A stretch of 28,847 nucleotides of DNA from Flavobacteriaceae bacterium UBA3159 (lineage in GTDB: Bacteria > Bacteroidota > Bacteroidia > Flavobacteriales > Flavobacteriaceae): assembly GCA_002364535.1 (NCBI GenBank), contig DEYL01000040.1:5979-34825 (forward strand). Direction: 5' to 3'. How positions within the stretch are numbered: the stretch's first letter is position 1; every line of letters starts with the position of its first letter. A program made the translations under genes and the position numbers. The notes beneath the pieces are model-generated. The model did not search any database. It was given only the letters and a program-made list of their open reading frames with translations, and was not told the origin of the DNA. Positions 22,113 to 28,847 of the stretch are shown here, piece after piece.

Positions 22113-22313
22113 TCAGGCGATAATTTCATTTTGCTTGGCAGCAATAGCTGTCAATAATCGGGCTACTGTTTTTCTGACCGTTTTGATCTGCAACGGATTT
22201 TCGAGTGGGCTAACTGCGTGATTCATTTTCAAATCGGACAGTTGCTTTTGAAACTCTGCAAGATTATCTTGCAAGTCCTCAAGAGATAATTTTTCGATTT
22301 CTGATTTTTTCAT
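22113..22313 (-). CDS. rpmC: Large ribosomal subunit protein uL29
   Basis: Small helical protein at the tunnel exit near L23 and the SRP/trigger-factor docking site. The 66 residues begin MKKSEIEKLSLEDLQDNLAE and contain the family core of LKMNHAVSPLENPLQIKTVR followed by KTVARLLTAIAAKQ. The stop (TGA) is four bases before the rpsQ start. Confidence 0.96.
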   Translation of the reverse strand: MKKSEIEKLSLEDLQDNLAEFQKQLSDLKMNHAVSPLENPLQIKTVRKTVARLLTAIAAKQNEIIA

Positions 22314-22325
22314 TTTCTTCTAAAA

Positions 22326-22745
22326 TTAAGCTTGAAAATCTCTAGCAATGATAAACTTTGTTTTAACAGGTAATTTTTGTGCAGCTAATCTCAAAGCTTC
22401 CTTAGCCACTGCCAAAGGAACACCTGCAATCTCAAACATAATTCGACCTGGCTTTACTACTGCTACAAAATATTCGGGGGCTCCTTTTCCTTTACCCATC
22501 CTTACTTCCAAAGGCTTTTTGGTAATGGGCTTGTCTGGAAAAATTTTGATCCACAATTGACCCTCTCTCTTCATGTATCGGGTAGCGGCTATCCTTGCAG
22601 CTTCGATTTGTCTGGAGGTAATGAATTTTGAATCCAAAGACTTGATGCCAAACATACCGTTGGACAACTGACTTCCTCTTTGGGAAATTCCTTTCATGCG
22701 CCCTTTTTGCGCTTTTCGGAATTTGGTTCTTTTAGGTTGTAACAT
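22326..22745 (-). CDS. rplP: Large ribosomal subunit protein uL16
   Basis: 50S protein by the A site, needed for tRNA accommodation. The 139 residues start MLQPKRTKFRKAQKGRMKGI and contain GMFGIKSLDSKFITSRQIEA, the signature RMGKGKGAPEYFVAVVKPGR and GVPLAVAKEALRLAAQKLPV. Normal length; 5 bp after rpsC. Confidence 0.98.
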   Translation of the reverse strand: MLQPKRTKFRKAQKGRMKGISQRGSQLSNGMFGIKSLDSKFITSRQIEAARIAATRYMKREGQLWIKIFPDKPITKKPLEVRMGKGKGAPEYFVAVVKPGRIMFEIAGVPLAVAKEALRLAAQKLPVKTKFIIARDFQA

Positions 22746-22750
22746 TTTAC

Positions 22751-23488
22751 CTATCTATTATTATTGTTTCTTCTTCTTTGCTGGCGTCCACCGGATCCAC
22801 CGCCTTTGTTGTTTCCGCCTCCGGACTTTTTGGACATACCTACAAGGGGTGATAGCTCTCTTTTTCCAAAGACTTCACCTTTCATTATCCATACTTTGAT
22901 GCCCAAACGACCGTAAGTCGTATGAGCTTCAACTAATGCGTAATCGATATCGGCTCTAAAAGTTGACAATGGTATTCTTCCTTCTTTATAAGACTCTGAC
23001 CGCGCCATTTCAGCACCATTCAATCGGCCAGAGATTTGGATTTTGATCCCCTCAGCATTCATACGGATCGAGGCAGCAATCGCCATTTTGATTGCTCGTC
23101 GGTAAGAAATTCTACTTTCGATCTGTCGGGCAACACTTGCGGCAACCAACTGTGCGTCTAACTCGGGACGTTTGATTTCAAATATATTGATTTGAATGTC
23201 CTTGTTGGTGATCTTTTTCAACTCCTCTTTCAACTTGTCTACCTCTTGCCCTGCCTTACCGATAATGATTCCCGGACGGGCTGTTGTAATGGTAATGGTA
23301 ATGAGTTTTAAGGTACGTTCGATGATTACGTTAGAAACACTGGCTTTAGACAAACGGGCGTGAATATATCTTCTGATTTTGTCGTCTTCAGCCAATTTAT
23401 CTCCATAGTTTCTACCGCCAAACCAGTTGGAATCCCATCCTCTGATGATTCCCAAACGATTACCGATAGGATTGGTTTTTTGTCCCAT
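22751..23488 (-). CDS. rpsC: Small ribosomal subunit protein uS3, with Gly/Asn/Arg-rich tail
   Basis: Protein lining the mRNA entry channel. The 245 residues contain the type II KH domain with its GxxG loop (PGIIIGKAGQEVDKLKEEL) and the C-terminal S3 domain (YALVEAHTTYGRLGIKVWIM, KGEVFG). The last 25 residues are low-complexity, rich in Gly, Arg and Asn. It starts MGQKTNPIGNRLGIIRGWDS and is one base from rplV. Confidence 0.98.
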   Translation of the reverse strand: MGQKTNPIGNRLGIIRGWDSNWFGGRNYGDKLAEDDKIRRYIHARLSKASVSNVIIERTLKLITITITTARPGIIIGKAGQEVDKLKEELKKITNKDIQINIFEIKRPELDAQLVAASVARQIESRISYRRAIKMAIAASIRMNAEGIKIQISGRLNGAEMARSESYKEGRIPLSTFRADIDYALVEAHTTYGRLGIKVWIMKGEVFGKRELSPLVGMSKKSGGGNNKGGGSGGRQQRRRNNNNR

Positions 23489-23489
23489 A

Positions 23490-23894
23490 TTAATTTTCTA
23501 AATTATTGGCTCCCAGTACTAGGGTTACATGATTGGAGCGTTTTCTAATTCTGTGTGCTCTTCCCTGTGGTGCAGGACGAAGACGTTTAAGCATCTTTCC
23601 ACCATCCACTTTAATTTCTTTGACAAACAAAGCAGCTTTTTCAACATCAGCCTCTTCGTTTTTGGCTTGCCAATTTGAAATGGCAGACACTAAAAGTTTT
23701 TCCAATTTTCTGGAAGCCTCTTTTGGACTGAATTTCAATATGGCTAATGCCTTGTTGACATTTTCTCCTCTCACTTGATCGGCAACCAATCTCATTTTAC
23801 GAGGTGAGGTCGGACAATTGTTGAGTTTAGCAAAAGCTATATTTTTGTTAGCTTCTTTTATCGCTGCTGCGGATTCTCTTTTACGTTTTCCCAT
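23490..23894 (-). CDS. rplV: Large ribosomal subunit protein uL22
   Basis: Lines the peptide exit tunnel through a long hairpin. The 134 residues have an N-terminal basic extension (MGKRKRESAAAIKEANKN) before the usual core: NCPTSPRKMRLVADQVRGEN, ALAILKFSPKEASRKLEKLL and the hairpin and signature GGKMLKRLRPAPQGRAHRIR followed by KRSNHVTLVL. The extension makes it longer than the E. coli protein (110). Confidence 0.97.
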   Translation of the reverse strand: MGKRKRESAAAIKEANKNIAFAKLNNCPTSPRKMRLVADQVRGENVNKALAILKFSPKEASRKLEKLLVSAISNWQAKNEEADVEKAALFVKEIKVDGGKMLKRLRPAPQGRAHRIRKRSNHVTLVLGANNLEN

Positions 23895-23903
23895 GTCCGT
23901 AAA

Positions 23904-24182
23904 TTATTTTTTTCCTTTATTTTTTGCTCCAGCATGTCCTCTAAAAGAACGGGTGGGAGAAAATTCTCCTAATTTGTGACCGACCATGTTTTCTGTAATA
24001 TATACAGGAACAAACTGACGTCCGTTGTGAACGCCTATCGTTTGGCCTACAAAGTCGGGAGTGATCAATGAAGCACGAGACCATGTTTTGATCACTGACT
24101 TCTTATTTTCTTCTACGTTTTTGTGAACCTTTTTTTCAAGGCTAAGTGCAACGAAGGGTCCTTTTTTTAATGAACGGGCCAT
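23904..24182 (-). CDS. rpsS: Small ribosomal subunit protein uS19
   Basis: 30S head protein. The 92 residues begin MARSLKKGPFVALSLEKKVH and show IKTWSRASLITPDFVGQTIG, VHNGRQFVPVYITENMVGHK and the ending EFSPTRSFRGHAG. Length and position after rplB (6 bp) are standard. Confidence 0.98.
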   Translation of the reverse strand: MARSLKKGPFVALSLEKKVHKNVEENKKSVIKTWSRASLITPDFVGQTIGVHNGRQFVPVYITENMVGHKLGEFSPTRSFRGHAGAKNKGKK

Positions 24183-24188
24183 AATTGA

Positions 24189-25013
24189 TTATTTTTTTCT
24201 GCGTTCTATGATGAATTTATTACTCGCTTTAGTCTTAGAACGGGTTCTGAATCCTTTAGCAGGAATGCCATTTTTAGACCTGGGATGTCCTCCAGAGGCA
24301 CGGCCTTCTCCACCACCCATCGGATGATCGACAGGGTTCATGGCTACAGGACGTGTTCTGGATCTTCTGCCGATCCATCGTGATCGACCTGCTTTACCAG
24401 AAACTAATAATTGATGATCGGAATTGGAAACAACTCCAATGGTTGCCATACAACTTGTAGGAATCGATCGAGTTTCACCAGAGGGCAACTTGATGGTGGC
24501 CAATTTCCCTTCTCGGGCCATCAACTGTGCAAATGCTCCGGCACTTCTTGCCAAAACTGCACCACCACCGGGATTCAATTCTATACAAGAAATGATGGTA
24601 CCCAACGGAATATTGGAGAGGCACAAAGCATTGCCCACCTCGGGTGCTGCCTTTTCTCCTGAGCTAATTTTTTGTCCCACTTGAAGACCATTCTGAGCGA
24701 TGATGTATCGCTTTTCACCATCTTTATATTCCAACAGGGCGATAAAGGCGGTTCGGTTGGGATCATATTCTATGGATTTAACCTCTGCGAAAACATCAAA
24801 TTTGTTACGCTTAAAGTCAACCAAACGATATCTTTTCTTGTGTCCGCCACCTCGGTGACGCACAGTCATTTTTCCCGTGTTATTTCTTCCTCCAGTGCGC
24901 TTCTTCGGAACGAGCAAACTCTTCTCCGGCTTATCAGTAGTAATTGCGTCAAATCCATTTACTACTCTAAATCGCTGCGCGGGGGTTACTGGCTTTAATT
25001 TTCTTACTGACAT
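24189..25013 (-). CDS. rplB: Large ribosomal subunit protein uL2
   Basis: Central 50S protein required for subunit association and near the peptidyl-transferase centre. The 274 residues include the N-terminal RRGGGHKKRYRLVDF region, the OB and SH3-like core, and the C-terminal signature VDHPMGGGEGRASGGHPRSK containing the conserved histidine. It begins MSVRKLKPVTPAQRFRVVNG, 9 bp after rplW. Confidence 0.98.
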   Translation of the reverse strand: MSVRKLKPVTPAQRFRVVNGFDAITTDKPEKSLLVPKKRTGGRNNTGKMTVRHRGGGHKKRYRLVDFKRNKFDVFAEVKSIEYDPNRTAFIALLEYKDGEKRYIIAQNGLQVGQKISSGEKAAPEVGNALCLSNIPLGTIISCIELNPGGGAVLARSAGAFAQLMAREGKLATIKLPSGETRSIPTSCMATIGVVSNSDHQLLVSGKAGRSRWIGRRSRTRPVAMNPVDHPMGGGEGRASGGHPRSKNGIPAKGFRTRSKTKASNKFIIERRKK

Positions 25014-25022
25014 CAGACGCGT

Positions 25023-25313
25023 TTAAAGATTACTATAAAAATCTATGGCATCCCCTTCGGCAACTTGAACCACAGCCTTTTTGATGGCGTTTGTCTTACC
25101 GGATTGGATCCCTGTTTTGGTGTATTTTGTTTTTCTTTCTGGGCCGTAGTTGAGGGTTCTAACTTTCTCAACAGAGACATCATAGGCCGCTTCTACAGCT
25201 TTTTTAATCTCAACCTTATTAGCTTTGGTATTGACCAAAAAACTATAACAATTGTTAAGCTCACTTGCAGTAGTAGCTTTTTCGGTGATTATAGGTTTTA
25301 TTAAAATATCCAT
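25023..25313 (-). CDS. rplW: Large ribosomal subunit protein uL23
   Basis: Tunnel-exit protein that docks trigger factor and SRP. The 96 residues begin MDILIKPIITEKATTASELN, with the family core YSFLVNTKANKVEIKKAVEA followed by AYDVSVEKVRTLN. The loop is short but normal. It is 4 bp after rplD. Confidence 0.97.
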   Translation of the reverse strand: MDILIKPIITEKATTASELNNCYSFLVNTKANKVEIKKAVEAAYDVSVEKVRTLNYGPERKTKYTKTGIQSGKTNAIKKAVVQVAEGDAIDFYSNL

Positions 25314-25317
25314 TGCG

Positions 25318-25950
25318 TTAGGCTTTATTTAAAATGTTCTCAATTTCGACTATAGCACTTTCAAATAAGACCAGGCTGTTGGCGTTTGTTATCTGGTAAG
25401 TACTTAGTTCTGAATTAGTTACAACTTTAGAATGCCTCAAATTTCGAGACGACAAATATACATTATTATTTGGTTCACCCAAGACCACCAAAGACTTTTT
25501 ATCCTCCAGACCCAAGGCTTTCAGCACCTTGTTGTAGGCTGAAGTTTTGGTTGCGTCCATTTGGAAATCTTCAACGATCAAAATCGACTTTTCTTTAGCC
25601 TTGATACTGAGTGCAGATTTTCGGGCCAGTCTTTTGACTTTTTTGTTGACTTTCTGGTTATAGTCCCTGGGGGTTGGGCCAAAGATTCGACCTCCACCAC
25701 GAAAAATGGGATTCTTGATACTACCTGCTCGGGCAGTACCTGTTCCCTTTTGTTTTTTGATCTTGCGGGTACTCCCCACAATCTCGGCTCTTTCCTTAGA
25801 CTTATGCGTTCCCTGACGTTTGTTGGCCAAATGTTGTTTTACATCCAAATATATGGCATGATCATTTGGATCAATCCCAAAAATCGATGGGTTCAACTTG
25901 ACCTTTCTGCCGGTCTCTTTTCCTTTATTATTAAGAACTGATAATTCCAT
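25318..25950 (-). CDS. rplD: Large ribosomal subunit protein uL4
   Basis: Early-assembly 23S protein whose extended loop reaches the exit tunnel; in E. coli it also controls the S10 operon. The 210 residues contain the loop with KQKGTGTARAGSIKNPIFRG followed by GGRIFGPTPRDYNQKVNKKV. Its ATG overlaps the rplC stop by one base (TAATG). Here the S10 block has no leader of its own, since rpsJ begins 10 bp after fusA, so E. coli-type leader control by L4 is not supported. Confidence 0.97.
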   Translation of the reverse strand: MELSVLNNKGKETGRKVKLNPSIFGIDPNDHAIYLDVKQHLANKRQGTHKSKERAEIVGSTRKIKKQKGTGTARAGSIKNPIFRGGGRIFGPTPRDYNQKVNKKVKRLARKSALSIKAKEKSILIVEDFQMDATKTSAYNKVLKALGLEDKKSLVVLGEPNNNVYLSSRNLRHSKVVTNSELSTYQITNANSLVLFESAIVEIENILNKA

Positions 25951-26567
25951 TATTTCTGAACGATTACGTATGAATTTTTGTGACCAGGAACACAGCCTTT
26001 CACCACCAAAAGATTTTTTTCAGTGACCACTTTCACCACAGCGAGATTTTGCACCTTTACTTTTACGTTACCAGTCTGACCGGCCATGCGCATGCCCTTA
26101 AATACACGTGCAGGATAAGAAGCTGCTCCAATGGAACCCGGCGCTCTGAGTCGATTGTGTTGACCGTGTGTGGCCTGTCCAACCCCGGCAAATCCGTGAC
26201 GCTTTACCACCCCCTGAAATCCTTTTCCCTTGGAAGTGCCCGAGACATCGACAAATTCTCCTTCATTAAAATGATCTACCGTGATGGTATCTCCCAGTTT
26301 GTGTTCTTCTTCAAAATTCTGGAATTCAACGAGCTTTTTCTTAGGTGCCGTATTTGCTTTTTTGAAATGCCCTTTGGAGGCATTGGTGACCCTTTTTTCT
26401 GCCTTATCATCGAAACCCAGTTGAAGTGCATCATACCCGTCAACAACTTTAGTTCTGACTTGGGTAACCACGCATGGCCCCACCTCCAATACCGTACAAG
26501 GGATGTTTTTCCCTTTTTCGTCAAAGAGACTGGTCATGCCGATTTTTCTTCCTATTAACCCAGACAT
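25950..26567 (-). CDS. rplC: Large ribosomal subunit protein uL3
   Basis: Early 23S-binding protein near the peptidyl-transferase centre. The 205 residues begin MSGLIGRKIGMTSLFDEKGK, include the signature FVDVSGTSKGKGFQGVVKRH, and the methylatable glutamine region ATHGQHNRLRAPGSIGAASY. Length is normal. It is 17 bp after rpsJ. Confidence 0.98.
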   Translation of the reverse strand: MSGLIGRKIGMTSLFDEKGKNIPCTVLEVGPCVVTQVRTKVVDGYDALQLGFDDKAEKRVTNASKGHFKKANTAPKKKLVEFQNFEEEHKLGDTITVDHFNEGEFVDVSGTSKGKGFQGVVKRHGFAGVGQATHGQHNRLRAPGSIGAASYPARVFKGMRMAGQTGNVKVKVQNLAVVKVVTEKNLLVVKGCVPGHKNSYVIVQK

Positions 26568-26584
26568 TTATTTTTGTTTTATAA

Positions 26585-26890
26585 TTAAACTTTGATCTCT
26601 ACTTCAACACCACTGGGCAATTCCAACTTCATCAAAGCATCGATGGTCTTGGATGAGGAACTATAGATGTCCAGCAATCGTTTATATGAATGTAACTTGA
26701 ATTGTTCTCTAGATTTTTTATTTACATGTGGAGAACGCAATACCGTAAAAATTTTCTTGTGAGTAGGTAAAGGAATGGGACCTGTTACAACTGCACCGGT
26801 TGTTTTTACCGTCTTTACAATTTTATCGGCTGACTTGTCAACCAAATTGTGATCGTAAGATTTTAATTTTATTCTGATTTTTTGGCTCAT
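26585..26890 (-). CDS. rpsJ: Small ribosomal subunit protein uS10 / NusE
   Basis: 30S head protein and, as NusE, a transcription antitermination partner of NusB and NusG. The 101 residues read MSQKIRIKLKSYDHNLVDKS, the signature TGPIPLPTHKKIFTVLRSPH and KLELPSGVEVEIKV. It starts 10 bp after the fusA stop, with no tuf gene between them. Confidence 0.98.
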   Translation of the reverse strand: MSQKIRIKLKSYDHNLVDKSADKIVKTVKTTGAVVTGPIPLPTHKKIFTVLRSPHVNKKSREQFKLHSYKRLLDIYSSSSKTIDALMKLELPSGVEVEIKV

Positions 26891-26900
26891 TATTTAAGCT

Positions 26901-28847
26901 TTAAGCGTTATTCCCTTTAATTTCAGCAATCACCCCTTCGGATATATTAGATGGTGTTTCGGCGTAGTGGTCAAATTCCATAGTAGAGGTCGCACGACCC
27001 GAAGAAAGTGTTCTCAGGGAAGTAACATATCCAAACATTTCCGACAATGGAACTTCTGCTTTAACCACTTTGGAACCGGCTCTATCATCCATTGAGTTAA
27101 CCTGTCCTCTGCGTCGGTTCAAATCCCCTACTATATCCCCCATGTTTTCTTCAGGAGTCAATACCTCAAGTTTCATGATGGGTTCCATGATCACGGCTCG
27201 GGCAGTTCTTGCTGATTCTTTGAATCCAAGTTTAGCAGCCAGTTCAAAAGAAAGTGAATCGGAATCGACAGGGTGGAAAGATCCATCTTTTAGGGTTACT
27301 TTCATCGCATCCACTTCAAATCCAGCCAAAGGTCCGTTTTTCATGGAATCTCTAAATCCTTTTTCTACAGAGGGAATATATTCTTTAGGAATATTACCTC
27401 CTTTGATTTCATTGACGAACTCTAAACCTACTTTTCCTTCTTCAGTGGGCTCAAGTGTAAATACGATGTCAGCAAATTTACCACGACCACCGGTTTGTTT
27501 TTTGTAAACTTCACGATGATCGGCCACAGCCGTTAGCGCTTCTTTGTACTCCACCTGAGGCTGTCCTTGGTTGACTTCCACCTTGAACTCACGTCTCAAT
27601 CGGTCGATAATAATATCCAAGTGCAATTCACCCATTCCGGAGATTATAGTTTGTCCGGAAGCTTCGTCAGTTTTTACCTGGAATGTAGGATCTTCTTCGG
27701 CGAGTTTGGCCAAAGACATCCCAAGTTTATCCACATCGGCTTTGGTTTTGGGCTCAACAGCAATCCCGATCACAGGATCAGGGAAGTCCATGCTTTCCAA
27801 AATGATGGGAGATTTCTCCACAGACAAAGTATCTCCAGTTTTAATATCTTTAAATCCAACTGCAGCACCAATATCACCTGCTTCGATAAAATCAATTGCG
27901 TTTTGTTTGTTGGAGTGCATTTGATAGATCCGAGAAATACGTTCTTTCTTAGCCGTTCGGTTGTTCAAAACATATGATCCAGCATCCAATCTCCCCGAAT
28001 AGGCTCTAAAGAAAGCCAAACGACCTACATAAGGGTCGGTAGCAATTTTAAAAGCTAGGGCAGAAAAAGGTTCGCTGACATCAGGTTTTCTTGCAATCTC
28101 ATTACCCGTATCTGGATCGGTACCTAAGATGGCATCCTTGTCTTCGGGTGAGGGCAAATAACGACAAACAGCATCCAACAAAAACTGTACTCCTTTGTTT
28201 TTAAAAGAAGATCCACAGATCATAGGAATGATACTCATTTCCTGAGTCGCAGCCCTCAATGCATTGTGTATTTCATCTTCTGTGATAGAATCCGGATCTT
28301 CAAAATATTTTTCCAATAGATTTTCATCGTATTCAGCAACTGCTTCAATGAGTTGACCTCTGAGTGACTCAGCCTCTACTTTTAAATCTTTGGGTATATC
28401 GATAACATCAAAAGTTGACCCAAAGTTGTCGTCATGCCATACGATGGCTCTATTTTTCACCAAATCAACGATCCCTTTAAAATCTTCCTCGTCTCCAATG
28501 TTCAATACAATAGGAACAGCATTGGACTTAAGCATATCTTTGACTTGTTGGCAAACATTAAGGAAATTAGACCCTTGTCTGTCCATCTTATTTACAAATC
28601 CAATACGGGGCACTTTGTAGTTGTCTGCCAAACGCCAGTTGGTTTCAGACTGCGGCTCTACACCATCAACAGCCGAAAATAAAAAAACCAATCCATCCAG
28701 TACTCGGAGTGATCGGTTTACCTCCACCGTAAAATCAACGTGGCCAGGGGTATCGATTATGTTAAAGTGATAATCCTTTACATCTGCAGTAGGTTTACCT
28801 TGTTCTGTTGGAAATTGCCATGTACAGGTGGTCGCAGCTGATGTAAT
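26901..28847 (-). CDS. fusA: Elongation factor G, 5' end outside the window
   Basis: GTPase that moves tRNAs and mRNA through the ribosome and helps recycle it. The reading frame stays open to the right edge, so 648 residues are seen; about 55-60 N-terminal residues, including the P-loop, are missing. Visible are the G2 motif ITSAATT at the edge, G3 DTPGH (32-36 of the visible part), G4 NKMDR (86-90), and domains II-V with SGMGELHLDIIIDRLRREFK, QTGGRGKFADIVF and the C-terminal DLNRRRGQVNSM and YVTSLRTLSSGRAT. A GTG at 28727 is an internal codon, not the start. It heads the visible ribosomal cluster. Confidence 0.97.
   Translation of the reverse strand: MTSAATTCTWQFPTEQGKPTADVKDYHFNIIDTPGHVDFTVEVNRSLRVLDGLVFLFSAVDGVEPQSETNWRLADNYKVPRIGFVNKMDRQGSNFLNVCQQVKDMLKSNAVPIVLNIGDEEDFKGIVDLVKNRAIVWHDDNFGSTFDVIDIPKDLKVEAESLRGQLIEAVAEYDENLLEKYFEDPDSITEDEIHNALRAATQEMSIIPMICGSSFKNKGVQFLLDAVCRYLPSPEDKDAILGTDPDTGNEIARKPDVSEPFSALAFKIATDPYVGRLAFFRAYSGRLDAGSYVLNNRTAKKERISRIYQMHSNKQNAIDFIEAGDIGAAVGFKDIKTGDTLSVEKSPIILESMDFPDPVIGIAVEPKTKADVDKLGMSLAKLAEEDPTFQVKTDEASGQTIISGMGELHLDIIIDRLRREFKVEVNQGQPQVEYKEALTAVADHREVYKKQTGGRGKFADIVFTLEPTEEGKVGLEFVNEIKGGNIPKEYIPSVEKGFRDSMKNGPLAGFEVDAMKVTLKDGSFHPVDSDSLSFELAAKLGFKESARTARAVIMEPIMKLEVLTPEENMGDIVGDLNRRRGQVNSMDDRAGSKVVKAEVPLSEMFGYVTSLRTLSSGRATSTMEFDHYAETPSNISEGVIAEIKGNNA

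Noticed and set aside
22109..22144. Longer S17 start adding 12 residues
   Set aside because: It overlaps the end of rpmC, while the downstream ATG gives the normal 85 residues and has a GAGG stretch in front.
28725..28727. GTG taken as the start of EF-G
   Set aside because: The frame continues to the window edge and encodes the G2 and DTPGH motifs upstream, so the gene is cut by the window rather than starting here.
13029..28847. Many open frames on the plus strand opposite the ribosomal genes
   Set aside because: They are mirror frames of highly conserved genes, have no protein-like composition and no start signals.
1..28847. CRISPR arrays, tRNA or rRNA genes, phage genes, intact insertion sequences
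   Set aside because: No regularly spaced repeats, cloverleaf-like sequences, rRNA signatures, transposases or integrases were recognised by eye; short degenerate cases could have been missed.

Overview
The window looks like chromosomal DNA of a marine member of the Flavobacteriia (Bacteroidota). The evidence is a proteorhodopsin paired with a Blh-type carotene dioxygenase, lipoproteins and secreted hydrolases of types common in this group, promoter-like TAnnTTTG boxes, an almost complete lack of classical Shine-Dalgarno sequences, zinc-free forms of S4, S14 and L36, and the order rpoA-rplQ-carA-eno-gltA. No rRNA or tRNA gene, CRISPR array, phage gene or intact insertion sequence was seen.

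Layout. (1) 1-1810, light harvesting: a green-type proton-pumping proteorhodopsin (+) and blh (-), which supplies its retinal, diverge from a shared 96-bp AT-rich region. The rhodopsin gene converges on argS across a bidirectional terminator. (2) 1808-4040: argS (-), then a gene-poor gap holding a palindromic intergenic repeat and a decayed start of a peptidase-C39 (bacteriocin-export-type) gene. (3) 4041-7905, an envelope or secreted hydrolase operon (-): a ceramidase-like protein lacking the expected nucleophile, a PhoPQ-activated-pathogenicity-related (PqaA-like) alpha/beta-hydrolase lipoprotein, and a neuraminidase-like BNR lipoprotein. (4) 7906-8724, a gap with no full gene but with an orphan 58-codon ORF, a hairpin and a distant 15-bp inverted repeat. 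(5) 8725-12942: a conserved-looking small hypothetical gene (+), then gltA, eno and carA (-). (6) 13029-28847: 30 contiguous translation and transcription genes on the minus strand, from fusA (5' end outside the window) through the S10, spc and alpha gene blocks to rplQ, including secY, infA and rpoA, with gaps of roughly 0-55 bp.

How it fits together. The right half is the core machinery (ribosome, Sec translocon, RNA polymerase alpha, EF-G, IF-1), followed by a pyrimidine/arginine gene and two central-carbon genes separated by hairpin terminators. The left half is accessory: a photoheterotrophy pair and a three-gene hydrolase operon that could feed on host or algal surface lipids or glycans, with traces of gene loss on both sides of that operon. 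The items most worth a second look are the C39 pseudogene, the hydrolase operon with its nucleophile-less ceramidase-like protein, the terminator placed just before carA, and the unexplained inverted repeats at 8140-8530. No wholly new system could be demonstrated from the sequence alone.
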